Shown: positions 11,728-23,820 of the stretch, one piece after another | How the letters are laid out: each line of letters starts with the position of its first letter | How positions within the stretch are numbered: the stretch's first letter is position 1 | Assembly (NCBI RefSeq): GCF_003171515.1 | Contig: NC_089394.1 | Location: 2,232,001-2,296,000, forward strand | From: Pyrenophora tritici-repentis | Taxonomy: Eukaryota > Ascomycota > Dothideomycetes > Pleosporales > Pleosporaceae | Reading direction: 5' to 3' | DNA: 64,000 bases | Translations under genes and position numbers: made by a program | Notes under the pieces: model-generated | Seen by the model: only the letters and a program-made list of their open reading frames with translations | Databases searched by the model: none | What the model was told of the DNA's origin: nothing

Positions 11728-12162
11728 CTATGCAATCTCCCCCGCCATCCTCCGAACCTCATCTGTATCCCAATCCAAACGATCAGCTCCAGAAGGAAGT
11801 TCATAGTCGACCAAGACACGGACTTCTTTTTTGTGGACTTCTTTCTCATGGACTTCTTTCTTGTGCATCAGCCTGTTCGCTTCCTTCATTTTCTTTTTCA
11901 TTTGAGTCCTTGACATCATCGCAGAACCTTTACCGGGAATCATAGATGGCATAGTCTTCTTCTTCTTGCCTTTTTGCGCCCTCAAGATCCTCTGTTTTGC
12001 ACCTCCACCTTTATTAACAGTACGTGTAAACACCGAGTCTCCAATGACTGAAAGTTTTGTGCTCTTGATGAAGGGCTTTGATTCCTGTTTCTTCCAGAAG
12101 ATTGGACAACCGCAGACACCGTCTTGGAAGGAGTACAACTTGCAGGAGTTTTTCTGGGCCAT
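11728..12162 (-). CDS. Hypothetical lysine-rich protein, 144 aa
   Basis: Not recognised. A single open frame opens with MAQKNSCKLYSF and ATG context AAAATGG. Near the N-terminus, DGVCGCPIFWKK has three cysteines close together with the first at residue 7, which might bind a metal. The middle is strongly basic (GKKKKTMPS, MKKKMKEANRLMHKK), and a short internal repeat of the type HKKEVHEKEVHKKEV follows. The C-terminal 30 residues are acidic and aromatic. It is probably nuclear or RNA-associated by charge, but this is a guess. It is convergent with the SDR gene and on the same strand as the mpaB-like gene. It could be a chance frame, though the basic composition and start context argue for a real gene. 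Confidence 0.5.
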   Translation of the reverse strand: MAQKNSCKLYSFQDGVCGCPIFWKKQESKPFIKSTKLSVIGDSVFTRTVNKGGGAKQRILRAQKGKKKKTMPSMIPGKGSAMMSRTQMKKKMKEANRLMHKKEVHEKEVHKKEVRVLVDYELPSGADRLDWDTDEVRRMAGEIA

Positions 12163-12614
12163 TTTTGCGTGCCGATATCGATTGGGGTGTGTGTAGGTTA
12201 GGTGTCAGTGAGTGTACGAGTGGGTGGCGAGGGAGCTACGAGCGAAAGTGGGGAGGAGTGGTTGAGCTTGGTAAGGTACGAGGACGAGTATGAGGACGAG
12301 TCCGACTGTAGTAACGGTTACTCGACAGAAGCAACAATGATGTGGGCTTCAATCGTTGTCACGATTTGTCGCGATGTGTCGACTACAGTTGAGTATGGTA
12401 TCACTCTGGATCGCTGAAGTTATTTACATGGTGCACGTGCACCATAGTGCGCACACTAGTATCTAGAGAAAGGTGAGGTGAAGTTGGGTTCATTCTGAAT
12501 ATCTCACCGTGATGCACTTGCGCTAAGTTTCGACGCTTACTTCTTTGAGTATACAAGAATGCACCGAGTTTGAAGCAAGAATGAATACAAAGCAAACCCG
12601 GGCTTCACAGCATT
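12163..12614. other. Intergenic
   Basis: Promoter of the lysine-rich gene and 3' flank of the mpaB-like gene. A GAGGACGAGTA/TGAGGACGAGT direct duplication occurs near 12280-12300. Nothing else was seen. Confidence 0.55.
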
Positions 12615-14110
12615 CTACCAAATCCTCCCAATTACAACCGAAGCCACCTTCAGACTCAACAGAACCCCCACAGCCAGAGTCCCCACCGCAATGCCCAACG
12701 CCTTCAGATTCCGCATCTCGTTGCTTAGCGCAGTCCGCTTCCTCTCCCCAATATCGCCCAGGTGCGTCAACGTATCATACTGCGGCACATACTTGAAGTC
12801 AAAACTCGTCTCTGTGCCAGCAAGCCCCCACTTGGCCTTTACAATGAGGGTCCAGAAGATATCCTTTGCACGATCGATTCTTGTGCGATCAGCTTTGGGG
12901 AACAATCGATATGTGTAGCAGTAAAAGATGAAGAAGAGACACTGGCCTGCCATAAGGGACCAATAGTATGAGGATACGCGCTTTAAACCGAGGCGGTCAC
13001 ACAGCTCGTTGCCATTGAGCCAACGGGCGCTGGCAGTGAGCATGTCTGCTGATGCGAAGGTGGGGGGCTCCTCCTTAAGGGCGTAGATGATGTTGTTGGC
13101 CATTGTCTTGGACATTTCCGAGGGATCAACCTCGTGGTAGAGTATCGACTCCATGATGGCCTTTGCTTTGGCAGGCGTGGAGAGCCATTCATCAGGTGTA
13201 CCCATGAGGTAGCCAATGTAGCGCCATAGCGCCAAGTAGTCATTGATCTCTTGCTGGCGGAGAAATATGCCTTGGCGTGGGAAGCTCAGGTAGATCAGTG
13301 TCGATGAAAATGTGCCGATAGTGGCGATTTGGTCCAAGTCGTTGATTGGTATACCCCATTTGTCTACGTCGAAGTAGCTGGGCCGTTCGTTTGCGAGTCT
13401 GATGATGCGTTGCCGGACGGCTGCGTGTAGAAAACGGACACGTATCGATGAGGCAAAGCCTTCTCCGCCTGGCTTGATACCTTCCAAGGTCCTTGTGCAT
13501 TGCAGGATGTGCTGTGTAGTTTCAAACAGTCTGCCTCTTGCAACCTTGGTGCTGAAGCCTCCGGTTCTGGCCAGTGTTTCGACGACTCGTGCTGCACCCA
13601 TACCGCCTAACAGTGACTGGAAAGTGAGACCAGTCAAGGCAGGTCCTCCGTACCGGTAGAACACATCCTGACCTCTTGCAATCTGGTCCCAGTCCACCCA
13701 CTCCGGAACAGTATGAACCTCACGCCATAACTCTGCAAGCTTGGGATCGGACTCATGGTGCTCTTCGAGTAAAGCATAAAGGTCTCGCTTAGGTACCGGA
13801 AGTGGCTCTTTCTTCTCTTCTTCTGTACCCGGTACAGAGGATAAAGCAGCCCTGTTGCTATCATTTCTTGGCAAGACACCATTCTGCGATGGCGATATAG
13901 CATTCAATCGATCAAGACATTCTTCTGCCAATACGTCATATGAAAACTTCATCGGTTTCATTTGTTCGGGAGTAAGATGATCAGGCGTCCACTCGAATCG
14001 GTAACCCCAGCAGCTGGTAACGGTTAGTGCCTATCGGCAATAGAGTAACATCCTTGGACGTACTTCTTTGTATTGGCCGTACGCCTCTGAAACAGGTTAG
14101 GCAAAGCCAT
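12615..14110 (-). CDS. mpaB/rubber-oxygenase-like protein (DUF2236), ER-membrane type
   Basis: Member of the ER-bound oxygenase mpaB/B' / rubber oxygenase family (old name DUF2236), haem-containing oxygenases including latex-clearing protein and the mycophenolate MpaB. Two minus-strand exons, 14064-14110 and 12615-14013, give 481 residues; the start MALPNLFQRR comes from the short first exon. Family marks are the segment DVFYRYGGPALTGLTFQSLL, the arginine/histidine helix SIRVRFLHAAVRQRI (probable haem-ligand region), ATIGTFSSTLIYLSFPRQGI and NDYLALWRYIGYLMGTP. A hydrophobic C-terminal helix (KALGIAVGTLAVGVLLSL) suggests tail anchoring. A hydrophobic patch around CLFFIFYCYTYRLF may be a second membrane contact. 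No biosynthetic cluster surrounds it; the neighbours are housekeeping genes. Substrate unknown. Confidence 0.8.
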
Positions 14111-14533
14111 GATGGAAGACTGGAATGTGGAAAGGCCAACTAGCATAACGACTTCACAATTAGATAAGAAATGTTATAGAAGCAGCAGACCTCGTGAACA
14201 AGAGCAGACCGGGCATCCCGTCATATGATACCGAGGCACTAGTGCAAGAGGGAGTGGCAGTAGCAGGGGGTGTTAACCCCCATTTTGCCGCTTTCGCCCT
14301 GCAATCAGATACAGGACAGTCTTGGCGAATACATACTACGGCAACTGATGAGCCTAAGACATGTAGCGGTCAAGATTAGTGTCAAGGGCCGTTGATTGTC
14401 GTTGATGTCACGACTTGGGTAGGGGGTAGATGTGCAACGGGCGGGTGGCGTCGAAGGTTTAGTTTGCAGGGCCCGTGCGAGACATGGTAAACTGCGAAAG
14501 CGCCGACTTCGACAACTTCTCAATAGCACAACG
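14111..14533. other. Divergent promoter between the mpaB-like gene and RRG9
   Basis: Upstream region of two divergent genes, 423 bp. Open frames here extend into the genes in other frames and are not supported. Confidence 0.55.
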
Positions 14534-15286
14534 ATGAGTTGCCACAATTGCTCTCGGACGGCACTTGGCCTTTTCATACGGTCCCTCACAAACATCCAAC
14601 CAGCTTTCGCTGCCTGTCGCCCTCTCATACACCCACAATCGTTGCGGTTTCTCTCCGATGCGCGCCGACCCCGTAGAGTAGATCAGTCCGCCTCGAGACC
14701 TGATGGTGTAAAGCCCGACACCGAAATAGAAGATGAACTCAGCGGAGAAGGGTTCCCAAGAAAGCGTGAACGTCCAGCATGGGCAATACAAAAGGAAGCC
14801 TTGAAAGAGAAGCTCGGAGGCGAAGCCTGGAACCCGCGCAAAAAGCTGTCGCCAGACACCATGGAAGGCATTCGGCATCTGAACAGCACACAGCCCGATA
14901 AGTTCACCACTCCAGTCCTGGCCGAGCATTTCAAAGTCTCACCAGAAGCGATTCGCCGCATATTGAAGAGCAACTGGAAACCGTCCGACAAAGAGTACGA
15001 AGAAAGGATGGAGAGGTGGAATAAGCGAGGCGAGAGGATATGGTCGAATCTAGTTGAGATGGGCGTTAAACCTCCGAAGCGGTGGAGAGACATGGGCGTA
15101 GGTCGCGCTCGAAATGGTGATGTACCAAGATGGAAGTCAAGAGAACGGAACTTGGTTGATGTCAAGGACAGTGCCAGTAGCGACTTTACCGAATATATCC
15201 CTGACGAGGACATCATACCGACTGTGGGTAAGGAGAGCAAGTCAAAGCCGACCACAAGTAGTATACCGCTGTCGGAACGGCTATGA
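14534..15286 (+). CDS. RRG9: Required for respiratory growth protein 9, mitochondrial
   Basis: Mitochondrial protein of the RRG9/neugrin family, needed in yeast for respiratory growth and mitochondrial DNA maintenance. A single exon of 250 residues. The start is set at 14534 ([12 protein letters not shown]): it gives a Ser/Arg-rich, acid-poor N-terminus like a mitochondrial presequence, and the 34 codons upstream look non-coding. The family core runs from [18 protein letters not shown] through [18 protein letters not shown] and a helix-turn-helix-like segment, [20 protein letters not shown], to [19 protein letters not shown]. The C-terminal tail is polar and probably disordered. It is tail-to-tail with the alcohol dehydrogenase gene. 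Confidence 0.85.
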   Translation: MSCHNCSRTALGLFIRSLTNIQPAFAACRPLIHPQSLRFLSDARRPRRVDQSASRPDGVKPDTEIEDELSGEGFPRKRERPAWAIQKEALKEKLGGEAWNPRKKLSPDTMEGIRHLNSTQPDKFTTPVLAEHFKVSPEAIRRILKSNWKPSDKEYEERMERWNKRGERIWSNLVEMGVKPPKRWRDMGVGRARNGDVPRWKSRERNLVDVKDSASSDFTEYIPDEDIIPTVGKESKSKPTTSSIPLSERL

Positions 15287-15592
15287 ATGCAAACCAGCAT
15301 GTACAAGCCTAACGGTTGTCTGTTGCTATATCTTCATCGTGCAGTCTATGCGAGTCCAGCGATATGTTATGTATATGGTATGATCACCTCCAGTCGTCGG
15401 TCTGTTGCGACTATTCGACATACGACGTTTATATGGATCGTGTTGAACGCACGATGTAGGGGACATGTTTAAGACCAAGTTCCATGAACATTCCGGGTAT
15501 CACGCGAGTGTCAAATTGCCCATCCTTCAGTCGTAAGATATTCGTTATTGGCATACTGGCTCTACAGACGCACTCTTACATACAACATTCCT
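15287..15592. other. Tail-to-tail spacer between RRG9 and ADH
   Basis: 306 bp between two convergent genes; it must contain both 3' UTRs. No gene was seen. Confidence 0.55.
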
Positions 15593-16795
15593 CTAGTCCG
15601 ACAAGTCGATGACGACCCTACCCTGTAGCTTGCCCGCATCCATCTCCTTAAACACATCCGTCAACTTATCCATCTTCTCGACCCTAAAATGCGTCTTGAT
15701 AATGCCTCTAGCCGCAAAGTCCATCGTCTCGATTGCCTCATTCCTCGAACCAACCGCAGAACCTATAATCTGCAACGATTTGATGATCAGGGTATTAGGA
15801 GATGCAGACGAGACAGGCAGCGGGTCACCCTCGGGAATACCAACACAAACGAGACGTCCGCCAAAACGAAGCATATCCAGTCCCTGTCCGTATGCCTTGT
15901 TGTTCGCCGTGCAAACCACCACAGCGTGAGCGCCAAGGCCGTTGGTAAGAGCAGTCACGGCAGCAACCACGTCGTCTGTGCCGTCTACGGCGACGAAATG
16001 TTCAGCTCCGCTTTCCATGACAATGTCCTTTTTGGAGGAATGGTCGACGCCAATGACGCGGTGTCCGATGCCGCGGGCGCTGAACTGCACGGCCAGGTGG
16101 CCGAGACCGCCTCCTGCGCCGCTGATGACAACCCACTTCCCCGATTCGGCGTTTGCCTTTCGCAGGGCAGAGTAGACTGTCACACCGGCACAAAGGAGGG
16201 GTGCAGCAGCCGCTGAATCAATGCCGTCCGGAATGGGTGTGACGTAGTTTGCGGGTGAGAGGACGTATTGCTGGAAGGTACCCGGGGTATAGTATCCAGA
16301 GATTTTCTGTTGGGTTGAGTTAGTTCGATATACATGTAAGATGTTGGTATCGGGCTATTTGATGCTGCCCCTCATAGAATAGAAGATGGGCAAGAAACAA
16401 CTTGAATGCAGAAAACTTACACCAGAAAAACAACTAGCATCTATACCCGCCCTACACGCCTCACAGCTCTCGCAAATCCCTGCCATCCACTTGACCCCTA
16501 CACGATCTCCAACTTTGACGGCCGCATTCTCCATACCAGGTCCCATCTTGACGATCTTGCCCACACCCTCGTGACCACCTACCTGACCGGCCTGCGTGGG
16601 AAATGGCAGCGACTTCCACGCATTGGTCATGATACCGAGGTCAGAGTGGCAGACACCGGAGTGCGTAAGATTGATAAGAACCTCGCCCGGGCCAGGCTCA
16701 GGCATATCGAGGGTTTCAATCTTTGTCGAAATAGAACCGGGTGCATCGTACACCGCGGCCTTGTATTTCTTAGGGATCTCAGGAGAAGAAGCCAT
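15593..16795 (-). CDS. Zinc-dependent alcohol dehydrogenase (ADH1-like)
   Basis: Medium-chain, NAD-dependent alcohol dehydrogenase of the tetrameric yeast ADH type, converting acetaldehyde and ethanol or related short alcohols. Minus-strand exons 16421-16795 and 15593-16306 join in phase 0 to give 362 residues. Catalytic-zinc residues are in HSGVCHSDLG and VGGHEGVG; the structural zinc cysteines are Cys108, Cys111, Cys114 and Cys122. The substrate/coenzyme loop reads SGYYTPGTFQQYV, and the Rossmann fold starts at ISGAGGGLGHLAVQF. No mitochondrial presequence is evident, so it is probably cytosolic. Exact substrate preference cannot be read from the sequence. Confidence 0.92.
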
Positions 16796-18738
16796 TGTAT
16801 GTGATTTCGTATGCGTTCTTTAACTAGTCGTATTATTGGAGGATTGGGAAGTAGATAGATGGACAACTAAAGGTAACCTGACCTTTGAACCAAACTGATA
16901 CTCTCGAGTAGTAGATATGTACGACCAACGAAGAAATCAAAATGCGAACAGAGTAAATTGGAGAGACAATAAAAAAACGCCTACTTCCAACCTGTTGGGA
17001 ATCGAACCTGCGGTAGATAAGGCAGCTGGTTGCTGCATGCACGAGCTTGGATTACACGGCTGACTAAGCCGTGTGGTCCGAGCTCTAGCTGCTGCCTTAC
17101 TGCCGACCTCCCTCCACCTCCATAGAACAACAAGAACAATCACAATCATTTCAACTCGTTGCAACGAAGGTGATTCCGATACCTTAGCCGTATCAACACA
17201 ACCTCACCGTCATACTTATACCTCTTCCCCGCACCGATACCCACAAGCCACCACCCCATACTACCGCTACGCTACCCCACTAGGTACACAATCGCCGTCT
17301 TACGCGCCAAGCCAAAGAATGACAATAACCTACTTGCCCCCACGAAGTAAGCAAGCAGCAGCATCAGAAACACACACCCTTACCGCCCAGCTATCAATTG
17401 AAACACAACCCTCAGACCTCGCCCATCTACCGAACCCATGTATTCGGACCGTTGACGCCTGCCAGCCTGTCAGAGCAGCGGAGACGGAGACCAGAAAACC
17501 CCCGTGACATGACATGTGCGTCTTCGCAAACATGACCCGTGGACCGAGGCACAACAAGTCACGTGGGAGGCGTGAGAGTTTAGTCCTTAAAGGGCAGTAG
17601 GTTGACGGTGAGGGTAATGTTGATGGTAGGTTGGGCGAGGAGGTGGCTTTTGGTTACCCCGCAATGCGACTGCTCTGCATACGGTAGTTAGGTGTCTACC
17701 AGCCCGTGTTTTACACTAGGCGATGCATGCGAAGGAAAGGGATGTGGGGTCCTATGTGTGGCGTTACATGTGCATTTGCACTCCTGTTACTACCTCTTTC
17801 GATATCTGATCCTGGTACGAATATGTTGCTGACTGACGTCTTTCCTAGAACGTATATCAGATAGACAGACGGGCTGGGCAAATGGCTTAGTAGCTAAGCT
17901 CTGGGTAGTGTGTGCCTAAGCATCACATGTACATGTAGCTTCCTCGACTTTCGGATTTCGGATTAGCAACATGTCCGAGTGCGATAAACACACAAAAGCT
18001 TTCATTTTTGTGCACAAAAGACGAACTGCCGAGAAAAGCTTATCCTACGGACTAGGGTTGGTGTGGTGAGACAATCATGGTTTGTAGTCACGGGGAACCA
18101 TGGGGGATACCCGCAGGCGCACGACCACGGACACGAGAAAAATTAAGGGTCCAGCAGCGTTATCTGTTATCGATGATGCGACCTCGGCAGCTTCAGGTCG
18201 CTCAAACCTTAAAGGCTAGTCGGTAAGCATACGTCATGTTTTTCTTTTGCCGTATGTGGTGGGGGCAACGCTACGCGACGCAGAGTGTAACAATAGCACA
18301 AAGTCAAAGGAGGCAAAAGGCTCGTGAAGGTTTGATCTCTTATTACAAAGTGAGTGTGTTAAGTCGTTTACAAGTTGTACTATGTTGAATATGGATAGGG
18401 CTATAAGAAAGATTGTAATGAATCAGCTATGACACGCTGCAAGCTGACCGAAGAACCCTTGGTCGTACCCATGAAGCACACACTCATGTGCCTTTTGCTG
18501 TCATTCTTTTTCCCCACCACAGGAGGAAAAGAATGGTATCTCAAAGTGGTATAGTACAGAATCATTCGCATCAGAGCGTAAAGGGGCGTTAAAAGAAGAA
18601 AGAAGATTCCAAAAATTGCAAGAAAAAACACCTTGTACACCACCAGATGCTTTAGCCGTAAACTCCATAAAGTAGATTCCCAAAGTGGATGTTTCTCCAT
18701 TCCATGCTAGTTGTGCTGGCCGTTTCGTGTGTGGAGCT
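16796..18738. other. Intergenic, 1.9 kb
   Basis: Lies between the start of ADH and the end of STE11. Contains a possible Pol III-type element (separate entry), a GTCACGTG box at 17558-17565, and a perfect ACACGGC/GCCGTGT hairpin near 17054-17074. Open frames at 17073-17507 (plus) and 18401-18700 (minus) are not supported: the first is CA-rich low complexity, the second lies in the STE11 3' flank. Confidence 0.55.
16973..17075 (-). ncRNA. Possible Pol III-type element or tRNA relic
   Basis: On the minus strand an exact B-box (GGTTCGATTCC, about 16998-17008) is preceded 63 bp upstream by an A-box-like CGGCTTAGTCAGC and followed by a run of seven T. A cloverleaf does not form: the T-stem pairs only 2 of 5 positions and no acceptor stem matches. 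It may be a decayed tRNA or a chance arrangement. Confidence 0.2.
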
Positions 18739-21718
18739 TTATGCGCCTTGATTTGTGATGAAGGAACTGGCCAGAAGCTCATCCGCACTAGGACGCGCCT
18801 CGTGATCAATGAGGAAAGTCTCGGCCAGGAATGTTCGGGCGTCGTCGCCGGCGTTCTCAGGGATGGTTGGGCTGGCATCGCCACTGCCACCAATCTTGAA
18901 GATGGCTTGCAGCTGGGTGCAGTTAGGATGAGGATGGCTTCCAGTAAACATCTCCACGACGAGACAGCCGAGGGACCAGATGTCGGCCTTGCGAGTATAA
19001 GCAGTCTGTCGGACGACTTCCGGAGCCATCCAGAAAACTGAGCCCTGAAGAGAAACACGCTGTGCACCCTTCTTACCGCCGCCTAGTGTGGAAGCTTCAA
19101 TACGCTTCGAGATACCGAAATCGGAAATCTTGACGGAGCCCTTGTTGTCGACGAGAATGTTCGCACCCTTGATGTCTCGGTGGATAATGTCCCGCGAGTG
19201 AAGGTAGGAAAGACCGGTGAGGATCTGGCGCACAAAGTTCTGGATGAGGGATTCTCCAAGAGGACCGTAGTTGATCAGCATAGTCGCCACGGAGCCACCG
19301 GGAACGTATTCGAGGAAAATGTTGAGATGGCTCTCATCCGAGTTGGACCCGAGGTATTGCACAATGTTCTTGTGCTTGAGCTCTCGAAGTAGGCCAATCT
19401 CGTGCTTGAGAGCTTCGACCATGTTGGTCTTCTTGTGGTCCATCTGGGAAGCACCAGCTACGGATGGGAGCTCGACTTGCTTGACGGCCATGAGCTCCCC
19501 AGTCACTGCATGTAGCGCAAGGTACACGCTGCCAAAGGATCCCTGTCCGATGAGAGCTCCCTTCATGTACTTGACGTTATCCCAAGAATCCTGTTCAAGG
19601 TATTCGGCCAATTCATCGTCCGACTCTTCGCCATCCTCAGCAATAGCCTCGGAAAGGCGTTTGTTGAGCGAATCACCGTTTTCGGTGTTGCTGCTGCTGC
19701 TACCTGCAAGGCTGCTAACGCCATCGTCAAAGTAGGACTGCAGAGTAGTGTTGCCATCAGGGTCAGTGATAGCCAGAGTGTCCGAACCGCTGTCGCCGGC
19801 GAACGATACGTATGACTTTCGGTTCGGCTCAAGCGAGGACTCTTCTTCGAGTGGCTCCAGAACAGAAGACGCCATGGAATCGCGGTAGCCAGACTGGTTG
19901 GGCAGGCCAAGTCGCATGACAGACAATGGCCGCAGTGGCTTGGCTTGAGCCCCTCCCTGTAGCCAACTATCGGCGATGGATGGCAGAGGTGGCGCATCCT
20001 TCAGACTAGAAGCAACGCTGAAGTTGGATGCCATGGATAGACGGGAGGCGGCTCTGCTGAGCCTGTGGGACCGACGGATCGACATGCGGACAGTCTTGTC
20101 AATCTCATCCTTGCCAACGTCAGGGAAGTATGAGGTCAGGTCGGAGGTAATGAGTTCGCTGGGAGGTCGAGCACCGTAGAACTGCTTAAGTTTACGCGCA
20201 CGTGCTTGGAAAATGGGCGATCTCGCAGCATCGGCAGGTCCTTCGAGGTTCTGAGCTGTCGAGTTGATGTGGCGCTCACGTTCTTGTGCAGACGTGGGTG
20301 ACAGAGGGTAGCTGACGGCGGCAAGAGATTCGCCCATCAGCTTCTCGACCTTGGTCTGACTACGGCTGCTGGCTGGTACGTAGACAGTCTGTGTTTGCTG
20401 GAAGTTCTGCTGTTGGTAGATGCCAGCAGCAGCCTTCAGTTGATCCTCGTCGGGCTCACCAGCATGCACCTTGCGGAGAATCAATCGACCGCGTTCGTGT
20501 CGGTTCGCGTCCTTGACGAGCCTGTAGACCTCGATATCGCTCAAGCGCTCGGATAATGATGCATCTGGCTCCCCGCTGTTGAGGATGTAGAAGCAGTAAT
20601 TCTTCACATGTGCAGTGTTGAGGTGTCCTTTTGTCAAGGTCTTGTGCATGACCTCGTCGGCAGTCTTGCAGCCTTCAATGTTCACTACCGACGTCCGTCC
20701 ACCGTCGTATATGACGCGCACCAGAGCCTTGTCGTGAGGCAAGATGGCGCTGTTGGTGGCGCTGTCTACACTGGGACTGGCGCGAACGTGGTGGGCGAAG
20801 CGTGCTGTTTGAGGAGTTTCGGTGGGTGTGCTCCGTTGATTCCGTACGAATTGCGAGGTGATGTTGGCAGAGCTGCTGGAAGCGCTCAGGGGGTGAGCAC
20901 TGTATGTCTTGGGGTCGAGGCCCTTGGGGCTGTTTAGGCCGCCTTGACGTTGTGATCGAAGGTTGCGCGTCTCTTGGTCAACAAGAGGTGAGCCGGGACG
21001 AGACGGTGACTTTGCGCCATAGGCATAGCTGCTGAGCTCGGCGTTTGTGATTTGGCGCGACATGCGCTTGTCAGACCGCGAGCTGATGGGGTTCGATGTG
21101 GCAGCGTTGGAGCGTGCAGAGTAGAGGGGGCGAGGAGAGCCCGAGGATGGTGGTGTGTATGCTGTGTTGTCGAGCGTGGCGAGCGACTGCCTGTTTGACG
21201 TCCGTCTTGAGGCCTTTTTGTATTCCTTGTTGCGAAGCTGCTTGGCTTGCGAGCCGATGCGGACGCGGTCGCCGACCTTCTTGATGCCCATGTCCTTGAG
21301 GTGGGTCTGGTCCATCTCCATGAGGTTCTCGCCATTGATGTGGTTGTCTGCAGCTGTCAGTAGTCGTCCATGTGGTGGGGGGGTGGGGGTGGACATACGC
21401 TTGAAAAGCTCGACATACTGGGCGCAGTTTATGCGCTTCAGCCAGTCGCCAACTTTGTCCTCGTCCCAGTGTCTAGACATGTTAGCGGGCGGTGGGGTGA
21501 GGTAAGGGGTGGGATGCTCACCGAATGGCGTCGGGTGCGTCATAGATCTCAGAGAACTCAGACTCTGTCGGTGAGGCAATCATGGACTGCTCGGCACGTG
21601 TGTTGGAGGCGTGGTTGCGGTAGCTGGAAAGGCCGCCGTTGTACTGGCCGGACGACTGCGAAGCCCCTCCACTGATGGAAGGAGCGGGATACGGAGACTT
21701 TGAGGCGAGCATGGCCAT
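18739..21718 (-). CDS. STE11: MAP kinase kinase kinase, STE11 orthologue
   Basis: Top kinase of the pheromone/filamentation (and, in some fungi, osmostress) MAP kinase cascade; it phosphorylates a Ste7-type MAPKK. Minus-strand exons 21522-21718, 21399-21472 and 18739-21347 give 959 residues. Domains in order: a SAM domain (about 66-135; HWDEDKVGDWLKRI to DMGIKKVGDR) for binding a Ste50-type adaptor; a long Ser-rich linker; a Ras-binding-like domain (about 295-390; LVRVIYDGGRTSVVNI to RLILRKVHAG); a second linker; and a C-terminal kinase domain (about 680-955). The kinase has GQGSFGSVYLA, AVKQVEL, HRDIKGANILVD, DFGISKR and GSVFWMAPEV, all catalytic residues intact. Intron 2 (21348-21398, 51 bp) is stop-free and a multiple of three, so a 17-residue insert in the SAM domain is possible. 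A long divergent region separates it from the DUF7514 gene. Confidence 0.94.
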
Positions 21719-23820
21719 GTCGTGGTCGAGGTCGAGGTCGTGGATAGCTTCGAAGAGGAAGGTGGGCGGAGTGGGCAGGTTGTCGGTGTGGTGTGTCGCT
21801 CGGTCTACGCTAACTCATATATGCATTGTGGGGATGCTACGGGTCATGGGAGTCGGGCTACGGTGAAAGTGTGTATCGTAAACACGGCGTGGGCAGGTCG
21901 AATGGCCGGGATGTGGTGGTCGAGGTAGTACGGGACCAACTTGGTGCGGTGATACCAAGAGCGTGTCAAGCCGGGGGTCCCAACAGCATAGGATAGCTTA
22001 GGCAGGGCCGCTAGACAGTTGGCGGGAGCGTGTATCGGAGTTAGTGAGCAGGAGTGGCAGGCAGACGCTGGTGAGGATGAGTGAAGGTGAAGGTGTGCGT
22101 GTGTGGGCACAAGGCGTCGACAATTGGCCTGAGGCGAGAGTATGTCTTTGTGGGATGGGGGTTTGGCCTTTCTTTATTGCGGCCCTCGCTTGCCCCCCTG
22201 GGAATGACTGGCACAAGCAACTGGTTGATGGGCGGACGGGAGATGGGTAGCAGTGGCAGTGGGAAACAAGACACGGGCTCTAAAACAGAGGACAGTCCCG
22301 TCGCCAGCGCCTTGGGGGGGAGAGGTGGAGCGAGCGCGAGCGTGGAGACAGCTTTTGGCACCGCTCGTGGTCAACGTGAGACGTGAAACGCTAGTGAGAC
22401 TCTCGGTCCTATCGGACCCTGCCAGCGACGGATGCGCAGGCCACGACATAGTGTTTTTATCACTGTAGCAGACGAAAACTTTGTTGGTAGCTGACTGTGC
22501 GGGCTGAGATACTACCGCGCCGGCATTTTCTTTGTCGAGAGAAGAAGCTTGAGATGTTGTTACCTGGGTTGACTACTTGGGTGTCGGTCCCACGTCCCAC
22601 GTCCCAAAGCTCGGCGGGCGCTTGCATGGTTGCAGCAATGCCTCAGCATTTAATATATCTTGACCTAACGACAATGCAGGGCCACGGCCTCGTCTGCTGT
22701 AAATAGGCCAAGTCCCTGCTGTTTCCCATTCCCATTTATCTGGGGGATATGCAAACCCGGGTTTCCATCTATCTGGTGGGTGCCCAGCTGTGGACTTATC
22801 GGACCTCCGAATCTGCATGTATCCGTGTCTGCTGGGCTGCCACTATCACGCCAGGCGCCTGAAGCCTAAGCTCAATGCCTGTCTGTGTCTGCTGTTTCTA
22901 CCCACGTCTGCGCCTGTTCGCACACATGCCGTCTCACTTCAGCCGCCTCGCCACATGCACTTGATTTGCCCCGGCCTGGTAACCGCCCCGCCTCACCATA
23001 GCCCGTCACTCCGTCGCTGATAGATATTGCGCAAATGATATCGTCCCGTCCGCTGCTACCCCTTTTGCGAACAATGGCGAGCTTGTTTCTCATTAGATAT
23101 ACGGGGGATGCGTGTCATGCCGCCTGCACCGCGCAGTGGCCAGCTGGTGGCTACCATAAGACGTTGAAACGAAGACAACAAATAAGCCAGAGTCCCGCCG
23201 CGTCACTGACAGCTCCTAAACAAACAAACAGATCGCGTCATCCCCTTAACTCTCCACATATATCGTGCCCAGTGTCCCAGGTCCATCTCCTGACGATCTA
23301 CGGCACTGGCACCTGCACCTGCGACTTGCCTGGGGGGTGTACCTTTAATAGCCCATGATGACGTCTCTGGCCCGTATGACGCACCCAAAACACGCTGCCT
23401 ACCAGTAACCTCGCACGCCTGTGTGCGGCACCTCCATGGCGAACAAGGCTGAGGATGAAGCTGCGCGCAACCAGTCAAACTTGACAGAAAACTCCCTTGT
23501 TCAACCCATTGCTTGCCACCTTCTCTTTCTCTCCCCCATGCCTACCCGGGGTATCGCTGCCTGATAGAAAACCGTAGAGGCCGCTGTGCCGTGTTTGTGC
23601 CCACAATCTGACTCCCAAGCTCCCCTCTCTCCACCCTCATCTCTCCATTTCTCCTGCATCAGTCTTCTCTAGCAATCTGTCGCCAGCGCACCTGCATGGC
23701 TTTTTTGCAGTAGTAGCAGCACCTAATCGCTGCGCTCCACAAACGGTCGCCCGCTCTACTACTCGCTCCTAGCAACGTCATACTGCAGCCCTACCCGACC
23801 GTTTGCCATTGGACTTCACC
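21719..23820. other. Divergent intergenic region, 2.1 kb
   Basis: Holds the STE11 leader and promoter and, at the right end, a pyrimidine-rich leader for the DUF7514 gene (CT-rich from about 23500). Many short open frames exist on both strands, but none shows a family motif, splice continuity or a credible start. Confidence 0.55.

Noticed and set aside
17073..17507. 144-codon plus-strand frame
   Set aside because: CA-rich low-complexity translation with no start context or homology; sits in a promoter region.
18401..18700. 99-codon minus-strand frame after STE11
   Set aside because: Lies beyond the natural end of the kinase domain; hydrophobic translation of T-rich 3' flank.
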